Origin: UBA964 sp037444685
GTDB lineage: Bacteria; Pseudomonadota; Gammaproteobacteria; Steroidobacterales; Steroidobacteraceae
Length of the DNA: 64,000 bases
Direction: 5' to 3'
NCBI GenBank assembly: GCA_037444685.1
Contig: JBBILX010000003.1
Location: forward strand, 310,001-374,000
The position numbers and the translations under genes are program-made. Positions 51,116 to 58,999 of this stretch are shown one piece after another. The notes beneath the pieces are model-generated. The model did not search any database. It worked only from the letters and a program-made list of their open reading frames with translations, and was not told the origin of the DNA. Within the stretch, counting starts at the first letter, position 1; each line of letters starts with the position of its first letter.

Positions 51116-52213
51116 ATGGCCCGTCGTCGTCGCAACGCCGAGGTGTTCTCGATGTCGTTCCTCGACGTGATCAGCTGCGGCTTCGGCGCCGTCATTCTCT
51201 TCTACACCATCATCAGTGCGCAGAGCGGCCTCGAGCGCATCCGCGAGACCGACGACCTGACGGCCGAGGTCAAACGTCTCGAGGAAGAGGTCGAGCAGGG
51301 CACGAAGAACCTTGTCGCGCTGCGCAATACGCTCGAGCGGACCGAGAGCGAGACCGCCAGTGCCCGTTCACGCGCGAGGCAGCTCATCGAGGAACTGCGG
51401 CAGCCGCGCGATGGCGCGCGCGACGAGGCCGAGACGCTCGCGCGGCGCGAACGCATCGAGAAGCTCAAGGCCGACGTCAAGGCGCTCGAGGAATCGACGC
51501 GGCGGCTCGAGGCCAGTGCCCAGCAGCCCATGCCCCGCGGCGAATTCGCCGGCACGGCGCGCGCGCGGGCGGAGCAGCGCTACATCACGGGGCTGGTCAT
51601 CAGGGGGCGGCGCGTGCTCGTGCTCGTCGACCGATCGGCCAGCATGGTCTCTGACGACCTCGTCGAGATCATCCGTCTGCGCAACACCCCCGAGGCACGT
51701 CGACGCGCGGCACAGAAATGGCGTCGCGCGACGGAGATCGTCACCTGGTTGCTGAGTCAACTCCCGAAGACGACGCTCTACCAGGTCTACGCTTACAACA
51801 CCTCGGCCGTCCCGCTGAGTCCTGAGACTGGCGGGCAGTGGCTCGACGCGGGGGACGAAGCGCAGCTAGATCGCATGTTGCGGGCGCTCGATCAGTTGAC
51901 GCCGATGGACGGCACGAGCCTCATCAACGCGCTGCGCGCCGCGCGGCAGATGTCGCCGCGCCCGGACCAGATCGTTCTCGTGACGGACGGCATGCCAACC
52001 CAGGGCGCCACGCCACCCGCTCTGCGACGATTCATCGATGTCGATGGTCGCGCGCGCCTGTTCGACGAGGCCGTCCGGATGATGGGTCGGGACATTCCTG
52101 TCGACGTCGTGCTGCTGCCGCTGCGCGGCGACCTGCCCGCATCGCATCGCTACTGGATGTTCGCGCGGGACACGGGTGGCGCTTTCTTGATGCCGTCGAA
52201 GGATTGGCCGTGA
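51116..52213 (+). CDS. Membrane-anchored VWA protein with TolR/MotB-like Asp helix (1)
   Basis: The 365-residue protein has a basic N-terminus, then NAEVFSMSFLDVISCGFGA leading into one transmembrane helix with Asp17 near its cytoplasmic side. A long coiled coil follows (residues 40-135, EVKRLEEEVEQGTKNLVALR). The VWA domain has an intact MIDAS motif (DRSAS, Asp172, Ser174, Ser176) with VYAYN and VTDGMPTQG at the later metal and strand positions. The helix resembles the ion-carrying helix of TolR, ExbD and MotB, where an Asp is essential. The next gene encodes a second version and overlaps it (GTGA at 52210). Confidence 0.87.
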   Translation: MARRRRNAEVFSMSFLDVISCGFGAVILFYTIISAQSGLERIRETDDLTAEVKRLEEEVEQGTKNLVALRNTLERTESETASARSRARQLIEELRQPRDGARDEAETLARRERIEKLKADVKALEESTRRLEASAQQPMPRGEFAGTARARAEQRYITGLVIRGRRVLVLVDRSASMVSDDLVEIIRLRNTPEARRRAAQKWRRATEIVTWLLSQLPKTTLYQVYAYNTSAVPLSPETGGQWLDAGDEAQLDRMLRALDQLTPMDGTSLINALRAARQMSPRPDQIVLVTDGMPTQGATPPALRRFIDVDGRARLFDEAVRMMGRDIPVDVVLLPLRGDLPASHRYWMFARDTGGAFLMPSKDWP

Positions 52214-53265
52214 AACTCCGGCGCCGCGACACGGAGGTGTTCTCGCTGTCGTTCCTCGACGTGATCTCCTGCGGCTTCGGCGCGATCATCCTGCTGCTCG
52301 TGCTCTCGGAACTCGGTCAGCCGATCCAGCTCGAGAGATCGCGGCAGGACCTTTCCGGCCTGGTCAAGCGACTGCAGGAGGAACTCGCCGAGATCCGCGG
52401 CGAGACCGAGCAGTTGCAGCGCGAGATGCAGGGACGGATCGAGACACTGCAGCGCGAGCGGCTCAACCTCGCCCGCGTCAGCGCCGAGTTGTCGAGGATC
52501 CAGGGGCAGTTCGAGGCCTCACGGCAGGAGGCGGCCGTCAGCAACATCATCGAGAAGGAGTTGCTGTCGGCCTATCGGGAACTCGAGGCCCGCAACGCGG
52601 AGGCGAGCGCCATGGCGCGTGCGCGTCGGCGTCTGCCGACCGAGGCGGTTGGCGGCATTCCGGTCGACAGCGAGTACGTCATCTTCCTGATCGACACCTC
52701 GGGCAGCATGCAGGGCAATCACTGGGACACCGCCGTCGAGGTCATGCAGGAGATCCTCAACATCTACCCGCGCCTGAAGGGCGTGCAGATCGTCGACGAC
52801 AACGGCCGCGAGATGTTCGCGGGCAGCCGCGGCCGCTGGCTCGAGGACAGTCCCCGGCTGCGCCAGCAGATCGTCGACCGCATGCGCGATTGGCGCGCAT
52901 TCAGCGACTCCAACCCCGCCGACGGGATCGAGATCGCGATCCGCAACTACTGGTCGGCGGATCGTCGCATCAGCATCTACGTGCTCGGCGACGAGTTCAC
53001 GGGCGAGTCATTGCAGCGCGCGCTCGATGCGGTCGCGAAGGTGAATCCGCGCGACGAGACGGGCCAGCGGCGCGTGCGCATCCATGCGATCGGCTTCCCG
53101 TACGGCGGCGGCATGACGCCGTTTACAAACATCCGGTTTTCGGCCCTAATGCGCGCCATGTGCGACCAGAACGACGGCACGTTCGTTGGTCTGACCAACG
53201 TGCAGGCCTGCACCGCGTACGTCGAGGTCTTCGGCCAGCGTCGCTGCGTGGGACGCAACCGATGA
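52210..53265 (+). CDS. Membrane-anchored VWA protein with TolR/MotB-like Asp helix (2)
   Basis: The 351-residue protein starts at GTG 52210 in the stop of the previous gene. Its N-terminus DTEVFSLSFLDVISCGFGA is almost identical to that of its neighbour, and Asp17 is at the same place. The helix is followed by a coiled coil (KRLQEELAEIRGETEQLQREMQ) and a VWA domain with intact MIDAS (IDTSGSM, Asp162). The VWA parts of the two proteins are only distantly alike, so they are not simple duplicates. They may form a heterodimer in the channel, replacing the homodimer seen in TolR and MotB. That is inference. Confidence 0.87.
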   Translation: MKLRRRDTEVFSLSFLDVISCGFGAIILLLVLSELGQPIQLERSRQDLSGLVKRLQEELAEIRGETEQLQREMQGRIETLQRERLNLARVSAELSRIQGQFEASRQEAAVSNIIEKELLSAYRELEARNAEASAMARARRRLPTEAVGGIPVDSEYVIFLIDTSGSMQGNHWDTAVEVMQEILNIYPRLKGVQIVDDNGREMFAGSRGRWLEDSPRLRQQIVDRMRDWRAFSDSNPADGIEIAIRNYWSADRRISIYVLGDEFTGESLQRALDAVAKVNPRDETGQRRVRIHAIGFPYGGGMTPFTNIRFSALMRAMCDQNDGTFVGLTNVQACTAYVEVFGQRRCVGRNR

Positions 53266-53987
53266 GCGCCTGGGCGGCCGGCCGCTCCGCATGGCCAGGC
53301 GCGCTCGCGTCCTGGGCCGTGCTCCTGCTCGCCGGTTGCGGCGGTGTAAAGATCGCGCCCGTGCCGGCGATCCCGAGGGCGCTGGTCGTCGCCGCACCGG
53401 TCAAGGTCGGAATCGTGATCGGTGGCGAAATGCGCAACTACGCGCACAGCGAAACGCGCGGCGGCGTCTCGTGGAACATCGCGCTCGGTCCGGGCCACGC
53501 CGAGCACATGCGCGCCCTGTACCGGGCGGGTTTTCGCGAGGTCGTAGAGTTTCCCGACCTCGAATCTGCGCGTGCCGCGTCGGGCTTGAGCGCGATCTTC
53601 GAGCCGCTTATCGACCAGTACTCGTTCGCGACGACGCGTGATACCGGCGGCGAGTATGTGGCCGTAACGATCCGTTACCGGATCAACCTGTTCGCTCCCG
53701 ACGGCGCGCCGGTCGACTCATTCACGCTGACCGGCTATGGCAGCGGGCCGGGCGGCGGGCTCAGCAGCGGCGAGCCGCTCGCGATCGCGACGCGCAACGC
53801 GATGCGCGATGCGACGGCGAAGTTCCTGACGCAGTTCCCGGCGCAGCAGGTCGCGCAGCGACTCGCGCGCGGCGAAGCGCTGGTTGGCGCCACACCGGCA
53901 GCGGGCAGCGCTGCCACGCAATTCGTCGTCGAGGCCGTCCCGGTTCGCGAGCCGCGTCGGCCGCCGCCGCCCGTCGTCTCACGTTGA
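53262..53987 (+). CDS. Lipoprotein of unknown function, last gene of the operon
   Basis: The 241-residue protein starts at ATG 53262 in the previous stop. Its lipobox is LLLAGCGG. The mature part has VKVGIVIGGEMRNYAHSETRGG, GHAEHMRALYRAGFREVVEF and YSFATTRDTGGEYVAVTIRYRINLF, a mixed alpha/beta fold ending in a helical stretch and a Pro/Arg-rich tail. It looks like a periplasmic or outer-membrane tether. No domain name can be given. It overlaps the 3' end of the convergent TPR-TonB gene by 9 bp. Confidence 0.75.
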   Translation: MSAWAAGRSAWPGALASWAVLLLAGCGGVKIAPVPAIPRALVVAAPVKVGIVIGGEMRNYAHSETRGGVSWNIALGPGHAEHMRALYRAGFREVVEFPDLESARAASGLSAIFEPLIDQYSFATTRDTGGEYVAVTIRYRINLFAPDGAPVDSFTLTGYGSGPGGGLSSGEPLAIATRNAMRDATAKFLTQFPAQQVAQRLARGEALVGATPAAGSAATQFVVEAVPVREPRRPPPPVVSR

Positions 53988-55517
53988 TCCCGCGGACTGC
54001 GCGGCGGGTGCCGGATCCGCCGGCGCGGCGTTCGCGCGCTTGACGAGCACGCGCTCACGCAGCAGGACGCCGGTCGTCTCCACCGGCTCGCCGTTCGCGA
54101 GCCGGGGCGCGTAGCGTGCCTTGCGGACCGCGAAGGCGACAGCGCGCTCGGCTGCGGGTGGAGCGTCGGTCGCAACGGTCTCGACGCCGGAAACGCGTCC
54201 GTCGACCCCGACGGTGAAACGGACTTCGACGAACCGCTCCTCGAGGTCCTCGGGCCGGCTCGGCGAGGCGCGACTCACCGAGATACTGGGCGGACGGTAG
54301 GCGAGGCGACGCGGCGTCGTCAGCGGCGTCAGCGCGTCGGCGCCGGCCGCGGTGGCCTCGGTCCAGCCCTGACGATAGGCTTCATGGGCACGGCTGGTGG
54401 CGCCACCTATCAGATACCAGTCGCCAAGCTCGATCAGCGTCGCGGCGCGCGCCGCGGTGTCGGGCGGACGCTGCCGCGCCAGCGCGTCGAGCGCGAGGCG
54501 CAGAGCGCGCTCCCCGTCCGGGTTGAGCCGACCCTCGCTGCTTGGTGCCACCGGGGCGAGCGGATCGTTGCTCGCGGCTTCCGGATCCTCCGGCCCGTAG
54601 AGGAACTCCAGGTAGTAGGTGCGGGCCAGACCGCGCAGCGCGGCAACGGTGAGGACGCTGCCGCGACCGGCCTGGTTCTCGGCAAGCTGCAGCGCGCGCG
54701 CATGCAGGCCACGCGCGGTCGTGTAGCGGCCGACGCGTTCGTACCAGCGGGCGAGCCGGTCCAGAGGATCGAGCAGGCGCAGGTCGTTGCGTCCCCAGGC
54801 CGATTCGGCGACCCGGAACGCATACTGACTCTCCTTCTCGGCATCCTGCAGGCGATCCAGCGCCACGTACGCCTCGATCAGCGAGTCCAGGGTCTCGAGC
54901 TGCTCGACCGTGAACAGGCCGTCGAGATTGCGCATCAGGTCGACGGCGCGCTTGAGCGCCACCGCGCTCTCGGCGTACTGACGCGTCGCGAGATAGGTTT
55001 CACCGAGGCCCTGCAGCGGTCTGATCAGGGCCCGATCGGCCCCGGCGATCTGACCGTCGACGATGCGGACGGCGCGCGCGAACGCGACCTCGGCTGCGGC
55101 ATGGTCGCCGAGACGGTAGTGAACGGCGCCGAGGTTCGAGAGCGGATTGACGAGCTCGCGGCTGTCGGCGCCGTAGCGCTCCTCGGTCAGAGCGACCACG
55201 CGTTCGGCAGCAACCCGCGCGCCGGCGTAGTCGCGCGCGTCGAAAGCGGCGCGAAACTGACGGTAGGCAGCAAGCCGTTCGTCGGTCGGTGTCTCGGCGT
55301 CGACCGCGGTATCCGCCGGCGCCGTCCCGACAGTGCTGCTGGCGCTCGGCGTCGCGGCCGTTTCGGTCTGCTGAGGCCACGCCGGCGAAACTGGCACGAG
55401 GGACAGCACGACGACGAGGCCGCCAATCGCCCGGGTCAGCGGGCGAGTCGGGCGCGACCAAGCCTCAGGGCTTCTCGAAGAGGTAGTGTGACACCAGCCA
55501 CTCGCGCCCGCCGCCAT
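53979..55517 (-). CDS. TPR protein with TonB C-terminal-like domain
   Basis: The protein has about 512 residues. A hydrophobic leader (IGGLVVVLSLVPVSPAW) precedes a TPR region covering more than half of it (NPLSNLGAVHYRLGDHAAAEVAFARA, LIEAYVALDRLQDAEKES and others). The last 90 residues are a TonB-C-type domain (EERFVEVRFTVGVDGRVSGVE, AVAFAVRKARYAPRLANGEP). The start is unclear. The ATG at 55517 would overlap the upstream methyltransferase gene by 53 bp, and later GTG/CTG codons also give a leader. This protein could link the envelope motor of the convergent operon to the outer membrane. Confidence 0.8.
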   Translation of the reverse strand: MAAGASGWCHTTSSRSPEAWSRPTRPLTRAIGGLVVVLSLVPVSPAWPQQTETAATPSASSTVGTAPADTAVDAETPTDERLAAYRQFRAAFDARDYAGARVAAERVVALTEERYGADSRELVNPLSNLGAVHYRLGDHAAAEVAFARAVRIVDGQIAGADRALIRPLQGLGETYLATRQYAESAVALKRAVDLMRNLDGLFTVEQLETLDSLIEAYVALDRLQDAEKESQYAFRVAESAWGRNDLRLLDPLDRLARWYERVGRYTTARGLHARALQLAENQAGRGSVLTVAALRGLARTYYLEFLYGPEDPEAASNDPLAPVAPSSEGRLNPDGERALRLALDALARQRPPDTAARAATLIELGDWYLIGGATSRAHEAYRQGWTEATAAGADALTPLTTPRRLAYRPPSISVSRASPSRPEDLEERFVEVRFTVGVDGRVSGVETVATDAPPAAERAVAFAVRKARYAPRLANGEPVETTGVLLRERVLVKRANAAPADPAPAAQSAGST

Positions 55518-56547
55518 AGCCCCAGAGCTCCGCACAGGACATGAAGAACACCCGCCAGTAGACCCACCAACGCAGGGACTGTTCCGCACCATAGGTCTCG
55601 GCAAGGATCGGCATCACTGCTTCGCGCCGCGCGTCCATGTTCTGCAGCCAGGCCTCGGCCGTCAGCTGGTAGTGCCTGCCGTCGACGTGCCAGTGGTCGA
55701 TCAGGCGCACGTCCCGCTGGAAGTAGTGCAGCAGATCGTCGCTCGGCATGATGCCGCCGGTGAAGAAGTACTTCGCCATCCAGTCCGACTCGTCCCGAAC
55801 CTCGAACGGATAGGCGAAGCGGGAGTGCGTGAAGATGTGCACGAACAGCGTCGCGCATGGCGCCATCCACGAGGCGATACGCGCGAGGAGCACCTCGTAG
55901 TTGCGCATGTGCTCGAACATCTCGACCGAGACGACACGGTCGAATGCGGTCCCGGGCGGGAACTCGAGCCGGTTGACGTCGCAGGTGACGATCTCGAGGT
56001 TCCGGAGCCCTCGCTCGGCGGCGCGCGCGTCGATGAACTGCTTCTGCGTGCGCGAGTTCGAGACGGCCGTGATGCGCGCGTTGGGCAAGCGCTCCGCCAT
56101 CCAGAGCGACAGCGAACCCCAGCCGCAGCCAAGCTCGAGGATGCGCTCGCCGTCGGCGAGACGGGCGCGCTCGCAAGTCATCTGCAGCATCCTCGCCTCG
56201 GCCGCATCGAGATTCGCCGCGGCGTTCGCGATCTCGAATGAGTCGAAGTAGCAGCTCGAGTACTTGAGGTGACGCCCGAGGACCTGCAGGTAGAACGCGG
56301 TCGGCACCTCGTAGTGCTGCTCGTTGGCTTCGGCCGTGTGGATCGCGATCGGGCTCTCACGCAGCCGCCGCACGAGCGTCATCAAATGCGCCTGCTGCCG
56401 CTCGGGATCACCCTTGTCCTCCTCTGCGAGGCGCTGGGCGAGGAGTCCGCGTATGCGGTGGCGGATCAGCCAGTCGGGGGCGAGGTCGCGCTCGAGCAGA
56501 CGCATCGAGAACGAGGAAGCGGGCGTATCGGCGGCGATCGTGTTCAT
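55465..56547 (-). CDS. SAM methyltransferase of the cyclopropane-synthase/coclaurine N-methyltransferase-like family
   Basis: The product has 360 residues. The SAM-binding motif is ILELGCGWGSLSLWMAERLP, and the family signature VSVEMFEHMRNYEVLLARI is followed by LFVHIFTHSRFAYPFE and YFFTGGIMPSDDLL. These are shared with plant coclaurine-N-methyltransferase-like proteins and their bacterial relatives. The N-terminal part has HYEVPTAFYLQVLGRHLKYSSCYF, as in cyclopropane fatty acid synthases. It may modify membrane lipids or a small amine. The start ATG 56547 overlaps the stop of the DUF2062 gene (ATGA), so the two are co-translated. Confidence 0.85.
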   Translation of the reverse strand: MNTIAADTPASSFSMRLLERDLAPDWLIRHRIRGLLAQRLAEEDKGDPERQQAHLMTLVRRLRESPIAIHTAEANEQHYEVPTAFYLQVLGRHLKYSSCYFDSFEIANAAANLDAAEARMLQMTCERARLADGERILELGCGWGSLSLWMAERLPNARITAVSNSRTQKQFIDARAAERGLRNLEIVTCDVNRLEFPPGTAFDRVVSVEMFEHMRNYEVLLARIASWMAPCATLFVHIFTHSRFAYPFEVRDESDWMAKYFFTGGIMPSDDLLHYFQRDVRLIDHWHVDGRHYQLTAEAWLQNMDARREAVMPILAETYGAEQSLRWWVYWRVFFMSCAELWGYGGGREWLVSHYLFEKP

Positions 56548-57032
56548 CTCGATTCGGAACGGTTCGTGTTGGCCACCTGCGCGGCTGCCCTGATCATCAG
56601 CGGCCGGAAGATCCGGTAGAGCGCCCAGATCAGCACGGGGCCGATCGCGATCCATCCGATCGCCGCGTGAACGATGGCTTCCCACAGTACCACGATCGCA
56701 CGCAGCGCGCCTTGCCCGAGGATCTCGAGCCCCGCGGCGACCGTGAGCGGCTGCGGAGGAGCGCCGGTCAGCCACTCGCCAACCCGGACGAACGGGACGA
56801 TCAGCGCCAGCTGCAGTGGCGAGACCAGGTAGTTGACGAGCTGGATCGCCGGCAGGTTGAGCCGCAGCGTGAGCGCCAGCAGCGTGAGAAGCGGAGTCGA
56901 CACACCGAGCACCGGGAAGATGCCGATCGCCGTGCCGAAGGCCAGCGACTGCGCCAGCTTGTCCGCAGTGATGCCCTGGCGCAGCAGCGACAGAATCGGC
57001 GCGACGACGCGCCGCTGCAGGAAGGCGCGCAT
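56544..57032 (-). CDS. DUF2062 membrane protein
   Basis: The 162-residue protein has the DUF2062 pattern: FLQRRVVAPILSLLRQGITADKLAQSLAFGTAIGIFPVLGVSTPLL, then NYLVSPLQLALIVPFVRVGEWL, and a C-terminal helix pair. It has about three to four membrane segments. The function is not established. It lies between the DUF1475-like gene (12 bp away) and the methyltransferase gene (overlap) in a leftward operon. Confidence 0.85.
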   Translation of the reverse strand: MRAFLQRRVVAPILSLLRQGITADKLAQSLAFGTAIGIFPVLGVSTPLLTLLALTLRLNLPAIQLVNYLVSPLQLALIVPFVRVGEWLTGAPPQPLTVAAGLEILGQGALRAIVVLWEAIVHAAIGWIAIGPVLIWALYRIFRPLMIRAAAQVANTNRSESR

Positions 57033-57043
57033 GCTCGAGGCCT

Positions 57044-57388
57044 TCAGGGATTGCGGGTGATCAGCAGATCCGCCGTCGGACGTCCGGGCGCAAGCCGCTG
57101 GATCTGCAGCAGCACATAGGCGGCCATCGCCATGTTTCCGAGCAGCATGATGGCGACGAACCAGCCGATGCGCGGTATCCAGCGCTGCTCCTTGTAGAAG
57201 ACCCAGACGTAGAACGTCAGGAAACCATAGTAGGCATCGATCAGCGTGGCGATGGTCCACCAGCGATCGGGTCCGTCGAGCAGGCCCCGCCACTCCCACA
57301 CGGCCTGCTGCGAGCTGGCCCAGGAGGTATACGCGAGCAGCGTCACGAAGATGAAACCGAAGACGACGCGAAGGACGTTCCTGTTCAT
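57044..57388 (-). CDS. Small membrane protein, DUF1475-like
   Basis: The 114-residue protein has three hydrophobic segments. The middle contains WTIATLIDAYYGFLTFYVWVFYKEQRW, which matches the DAYFGFLTFYxWVxYKE pattern of DUF1475 proteins. The N-terminus is a short helix (VLRVVFGFIFVTLLAY). The function is unknown. It is the first of three closely spaced leftward genes with DUF2062 and the methyltransferase. Confidence 0.65.
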   Translation of the reverse strand: MNRNVLRVVFGFIFVTLLAYTSWASSQQAVWEWRGLLDGPDRWWTIATLIDAYYGFLTFYVWVFYKEQRWIPRIGWFVAIMLLGNMAMAAYVLLQIQRLAPGRPTADLLITRNP

Positions 57389-57431
57389 GGCATGCCCATT
57401 CGGGATCCGGGGCGACGCAGATTCAGTGGGC

Positions 57432-57455
57432 GGGGCGCGGCCGGGCTCGCGCCCC
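57432..57455 (-). terminator. Strong stem-loop downstream of the Lys-rich protein gene
   Basis: GGGGCGCG (57432-57439) pairs perfectly with CGCGCCCC (57448-57455) around an 8-base loop. It lies 9 bases after the leftward Lys-rich gene and before the DUF1475-like gene. There is no T-run. Confidence 0.5.
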
Positions 57456-57464
57456 TCCTGCGGG

Positions 57465-57665
57465 TCATTTCTTGGCGGCGATCTTTGCCTTCTTCTTTTT
57501 CTTCGGCGTCCTGGCGGCGGCCTCGGCGACCGTGGTACGGCGCAGGTCGGCCGCGTGGGCGCGAGCGTAGCTCTGGATGTCCTTGAACTTGCCGCTCGCG
57601 TCGCGCACCGCGTAGAGCTTCTTGCCGGCGCGGCTGCGCAGGACAGTTCGCTTCGATTTCGCCAT
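57465..57665 (-). CDS. Small Lys/Arg-rich protein
   Basis: The 66-residue protein has the ribosome site CAGGAG before ATG 57665. The first half (MAKSKRTVLRSRAGKKLYAVR, then DASGKFKDIQSYARAHAADL) is a basic beta-alpha type element. The end is a poly-Lys tail (TPKKKKKAKIAAKK). The composition suggests a nucleic-acid-binding or chromatin-like protein. The tail resembles histone-H1-like bacterial proteins, but the family is not recognised. It has its own terminator and lies between divergently styled membrane genes. Confidence 0.8.
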   Translation of the reverse strand: MAKSKRTVLRSRAGKKLYAVRDASGKFKDIQSYARAHAADLRRTTVAEAAARTPKKKKKAKIAAKK

Positions 57666-57702
57666 GGATGAACTCCTGGGTGGAATGTCCGACTTGCGGA
57701 CG

Positions 57703-58911
57703 CTACGCGCGGCGCAGGGGCTCGTCAATCGCGCGTGCCGCGTGCACGAGCAGCGAACCGTAGGCCACGAACAGCAGTGGCGTCGGGTCGGCGACGCGTC
57801 CCGCGAGGAAGCACTGGGCCAATTCGATGGCCACACCGGTCGCGAGCAGCAGCAGCGTGGCGCGTCGCAGGCCGAAGCGGCTGCCCGCGCCGACCCAGAC
57901 CGCACCGATCCAGAGGAAACCATGAATCAGGAGGCCTGTCATGCCGGCCGCGTCCTGTCCCGCGAGCAGGCCAACGAAGGGTCGCCAGTCGACGGCATGG
58001 ACCTGCCCGCTGAATTGCCATGGCGAAGTGCCCGCGACGAGCAGTGCGGCGAGGATCCAGATGAAAAGTGGTGTCTGCGCACTGCGGTGGCCGTGCCGTC
58101 TCAGCCAGGCGACCAGCGGCACCGCGATTGCAGCCGCGACGCACTGGTCGACAGTCAGCGCCTGACCGACGAACAGCAGCCGCAGTAGCAGCGAACAACC
58201 CAGGACGCCGATGAAGAGCAGCCAGAACGCCTCGCGCCGCACGAGCGTGCGCAGCACGGCAGATAGCACCAGCACGGACGCAAAGTAAGTCGCGAATCGC
58301 TCGATTGCGAAACTCGATGCAAGGGCGGCATCGATTGCACGTTCGACGAGTCGCCAGCGCAGGCGCGGGAAGAAAGGCGCGGCGTGCGCGGCCAGCCAGA
58401 GCACGAGCAGCAGCGCGAGCGCTGGACTGACATGGAGCCTGCGCAGTCTCGTTGCGAGGCCGCCGCCGCTGCGTAGCGGCTGGATTCCGGCGAGCGTCGC
58501 GCCCGCGGCGCCACTGGCGCAGTTGAGCGCAAAGTCCGCGAGGCTCGGCACGCGCACCGTCACCCACTGCTGCAGTGTTTCAACGGCGAGCGACAGCAGC
58601 GCGGCGCCGAGGCTGCCGAGCGCGGCGGCGCCCGGTGGTCTGATCCGCGCACGCAGCAGGCGCGTTGCAGTCCAGCCGATCGGCACGTATGCGAGCAGGT
58701 TGACGAGCAGGTCGCGGCGCGTCGGTGTGCGCCAGGAGAGCAGGTCTCGCATCAGGGGCTCGGCCGGGTCGGCCGGAGCGAACGTGAACGGATAGAGCGA
58801 AGCGCAGAGCACGAGCAGCGCATAGGTCGCCAGTGCCCAGCCGAGCAGGCGTGCATTGGCGAGTTCGTACGCATCGCCGACGGGCCGGCTTGGGCGTGTG
58901 ACCGAGTTCAC
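57703..58911 (-). CDS. VanZ-like membrane protein
   Basis: The 402-residue polytopic membrane protein starts at GTG 58911. It has the VanZ signature (LLVLCASLYPFTF, NLLAYVPIGW, LAVETLQQWVTVRVPSLADFALN) repeated in a second half with similar motifs (IELAQCFLAGRVADPTPLLF). The family is linked to teicoplanin resistance in Gram-positives, but most members, including this one, have unknown roles. About nine to ten hydrophobic segments are visible. It is 89 bp from the divergent GGDEF/EAL gene. Confidence 0.85.
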   Translation of the reverse strand: MNSVTRPSRPVGDAYELANARLLGWALATYALLVLCASLYPFTFAPADPAEPLMRDLLSWRTPTRRDLLVNLLAYVPIGWTATRLLRARIRPPGAAALGSLGAALLSLAVETLQQWVTVRVPSLADFALNCASGAAGATLAGIQPLRSGGGLATRLRRLHVSPALALLLVLWLAAHAAPFFPRLRWRLVERAIDAALASSFAIERFATYFASVLVLSAVLRTLVRREAFWLLFIGVLGCSLLLRLLFVGQALTVDQCVAAAIAVPLVAWLRRHGHRSAQTPLFIWILAALLVAGTSPWQFSGQVHAVDWRPFVGLLAGQDAAGMTGLLIHGFLWIGAVWVGAGSRFGLRRATLLLLATGVAIELAQCFLAGRVADPTPLLFVAYGSLLVHAARAIDEPLRRA

Positions 58912-58999
58912 GTCGATGCAGAGTCGAGTGGCGCCGCTGCGAAGAAGGTGATGAATTCCACTTAACGCCCGGCCAGTCTAACGTCAAATTCCCGAGGCC

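Noticed and set aside
48916..53265. Zorya-type anti-phage system
   Set aside because: There is a MotA-like channel, but no ZorB with an OmpA-like domain and no ZorC/ZorD-type helicase. The VWA proteins are different.
40976..53987. Type VI secretion system
   Set aside because: Kinase, FHA and FGE-like proteins are present, but no sheath, tube, baseplate or membrane-complex genes are found in the window.
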